From contig CAMCFW010000102.1 of the NCBI GenBank assembly GCA_945874195.1, forward strand, positions 1 through 7,232: a stretch of 7,232 nucleotides of DNA, written 5' to 3'. The notes below the pieces were generated by a model. That model had not been told where the DNA came from. It ran no database searches and saw only the letters and a program-made list of their open reading frames with translations. Shown here piece after piece: positions 6,223 through 7,232 of the stretch (positions are counted from its first letter, which is position 1; each line of letters starts with the position of its first letter). Source of the DNA: Chryseobacterium gleum (GTDB taxonomy: Bacteria > Bacteroidota > Bacteroidia > UBA10329). The position numbers were made by a program, and so were the translations under genes.

Positions 6223-7232
6223 ATGCCACTACTGGCATCGATGCTGCTTTGTGTCAACACTTCAGCACAAGCCCAGACGCTCCTTACCCTCGATGAGGCC
6301 GCTAAGTTGGCCTTGCAACACAACTACGATATTCAAGTGGCGCAGAAACAGGTGGAGACCGCACAGAACAACGCCACCATCTACAACAGTGGCTATCTGC
6401 CATCGGCCACGGCCGCAGGTGGGGCCAACATCAGCTACAACGCAGGTGAAAACGAGACCGTACAAGGCACGTTTGAGTTCGACCCTGCCGAAGCCTACAG
6501 TTACAGTGCCTCGCTGGGGGTCAACTACACCATCTTCAACGGCCTGGGGCGCATGTATAATTACAAGCAGCTCAAGGAGCGCCACAGCCTGACCGAACTA
6601 CAGGCCAAGCAGATCATAGAGAACACGCTCATCTCGCTGTCCAGTTCCTATTTCCAAATTGGGCAGCTGACCGAGAATGTGAGCATGTTTCGCAGCGCCC
6701 TCGACATATCCAAGCAACGCCTGCAACGCGCTCGCTACAACTACGAATACGGGCAGGCCACGCAGCTGAACGTGCTCAATTCGGAAGTGGATGTGAATAA
6801 CGACAGCATCAACCTGCTGAATGCCACCCAGCAGTTGGAGAACGCCAAGCGCAACCTCAATCTGATCATGGGACGCACACTCGCAACAGACTTTGCCGTG
6901 GATACTGCAGTTGCCTTCAACCTCGCCTTCTCGGAGGAAGAACTGGTGGCAAAGGCCTTGGAGCGCAACGTGTTGGTGGAACAGACCCGTTCGCAATTGC
7001 GCAATAGCGAATTCGCCATCAAGGCCAGCCGCGCAGGGTGGTTCCCATCACTTTCGGCCAATGCGAGCTATGCCTATCAGGGACAGAACAACCCCAACGG
7101 AGCGTTCCTTACCGGCAGCCAGAGCTATGGCCCACAAGCCGGGCTCAGCCTCAGTTGGAACATCTTTGACGGAGGCCGCACCCACACGCAGATGCAAAAC
7201 GCCAAGATCGCCCTCGAAACCCAGAAGATCCA
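6223..7232 (+). CDS. TolC-family outer-membrane efflux protein (3' end missing)
   Basis: The reading frame runs off the right edge: 336 full codons are visible, with no stop. It is the outer-membrane channel of the tripartite pump. From the chosen ATG, residues 1-17 look like a short signal peptide (MPLLASMLLC, then SAQA before Q18), although the n-region lacks a basic residue. The mature part starts TLLTLDEAAKLALQHNYDIQ, a hallmark opening of outer-membrane efflux proteins. The two structural repeats of the family are visible: SGYLPS (56-61) with VNYTIFNGLGR (100-110), and RAGWFPS (270-276) with LSWNIFDGGR (310-319). Long helical stretches lie at about 112-208 and 230-270. Roughly 100 residues should be missing at the C-terminus. 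The frame has no stop upstream as far as the pump gene's end, so ATG 6091 (44 codons earlier) is formally possible, but it would translate two repeat elements and is disfavoured. The gap of 163 bases to the pump gene is long for this operon. Confidence 0.9.
   Translation, partial: MPLLASMLLCVNTSAQAQTLLTLDEAAKLALQHNYDIQVAQKQVETAQNNATIYNSGYLPSATAAGGANISYNAGENETVQGTFEFDPAEAYSYSASLGVNYTIFNGLGRMYNYKQLKERHSLTELQAKQIIENTLISLSSSYFQIGQLTENVSMFRSALDISKQRLQRARYNYEYGQATQLNVLNSEVDVNNDSINLLNATQQLENAKRNLNLIMGRTLATDFAVDTAVAFNLAFSEEELVAKALERNVLVEQTRSQLRNSEFAIKASRAGWFPSLSANASYAYQGQNNPNGAFLTGSQSYGPQAGLSLSWNIFDGGRTHTQMQNAKIALETQKI

Overview
The window looks like a chromosomal segment of a Bacteroidota bacterium of intermediate GC content. 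The evidence is a clear Bacteroidetes-type promoter (TTG, 19 nt, TAnnTTTG) before the regulatory gene, A-rich leaders without strong Shine-Dalgarno sequences, an efflux pump whose proteins resemble those I know from this phylum, and gaps filled with short repeats of kinds I associate with these genomes. The genus cannot be given from the sequence alone.

Layout: bases 1-367 hold no gene I can defend, only one weak 45-codon frame (149-286) that may be a remnant. Bases 368-1165 encode a membrane-bound sterol desaturase / fatty acid hydroxylase family protein with a full set of histidine clusters. The gap 1166-1287 holds a degenerate 7-bp tandem repeat and then a promoter overlapped by a near-perfect palindrome, TTAGTTGCATATGCAACCAA. 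From 1288 to the right edge runs one efflux operon on the + strand: a MarR-family regulator (1288-1761), a membrane-fusion protein (1766-2881), an RND inner-membrane transporter (2907-6059) and a TolC-type outer-membrane channel (from about 6223, cut off by the window end at 7232).

How the genes work together: the MarR protein most likely binds the palindrome at its own promoter and represses the whole operon until a ligand releases it. The adaptor, proton-driven pump and channel would then form a tripartite complex exporting small toxic compounds or metabolites from the inner membrane or periplasm to the outside. The substrate cannot be told from the sequence. The desaturase/hydroxylase gene lies on the same strand but upstream of the operon promoter, so it is probably a separate transcription unit.

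The oddest stretch is the 163-nt gap between the pump and channel genes. It contains two stacked repeat elements (three copies of an ACAGAT-type unit, then a CCCCTTT/AAAGGGG palindromic element). The channel gene's reading frame stays open through both, so its start and signal peptide are uncertain. I found no previously undescribed system: the core is a well-known type of efflux operon. The items most worth checking are the operator/promoter and the repeat elements.
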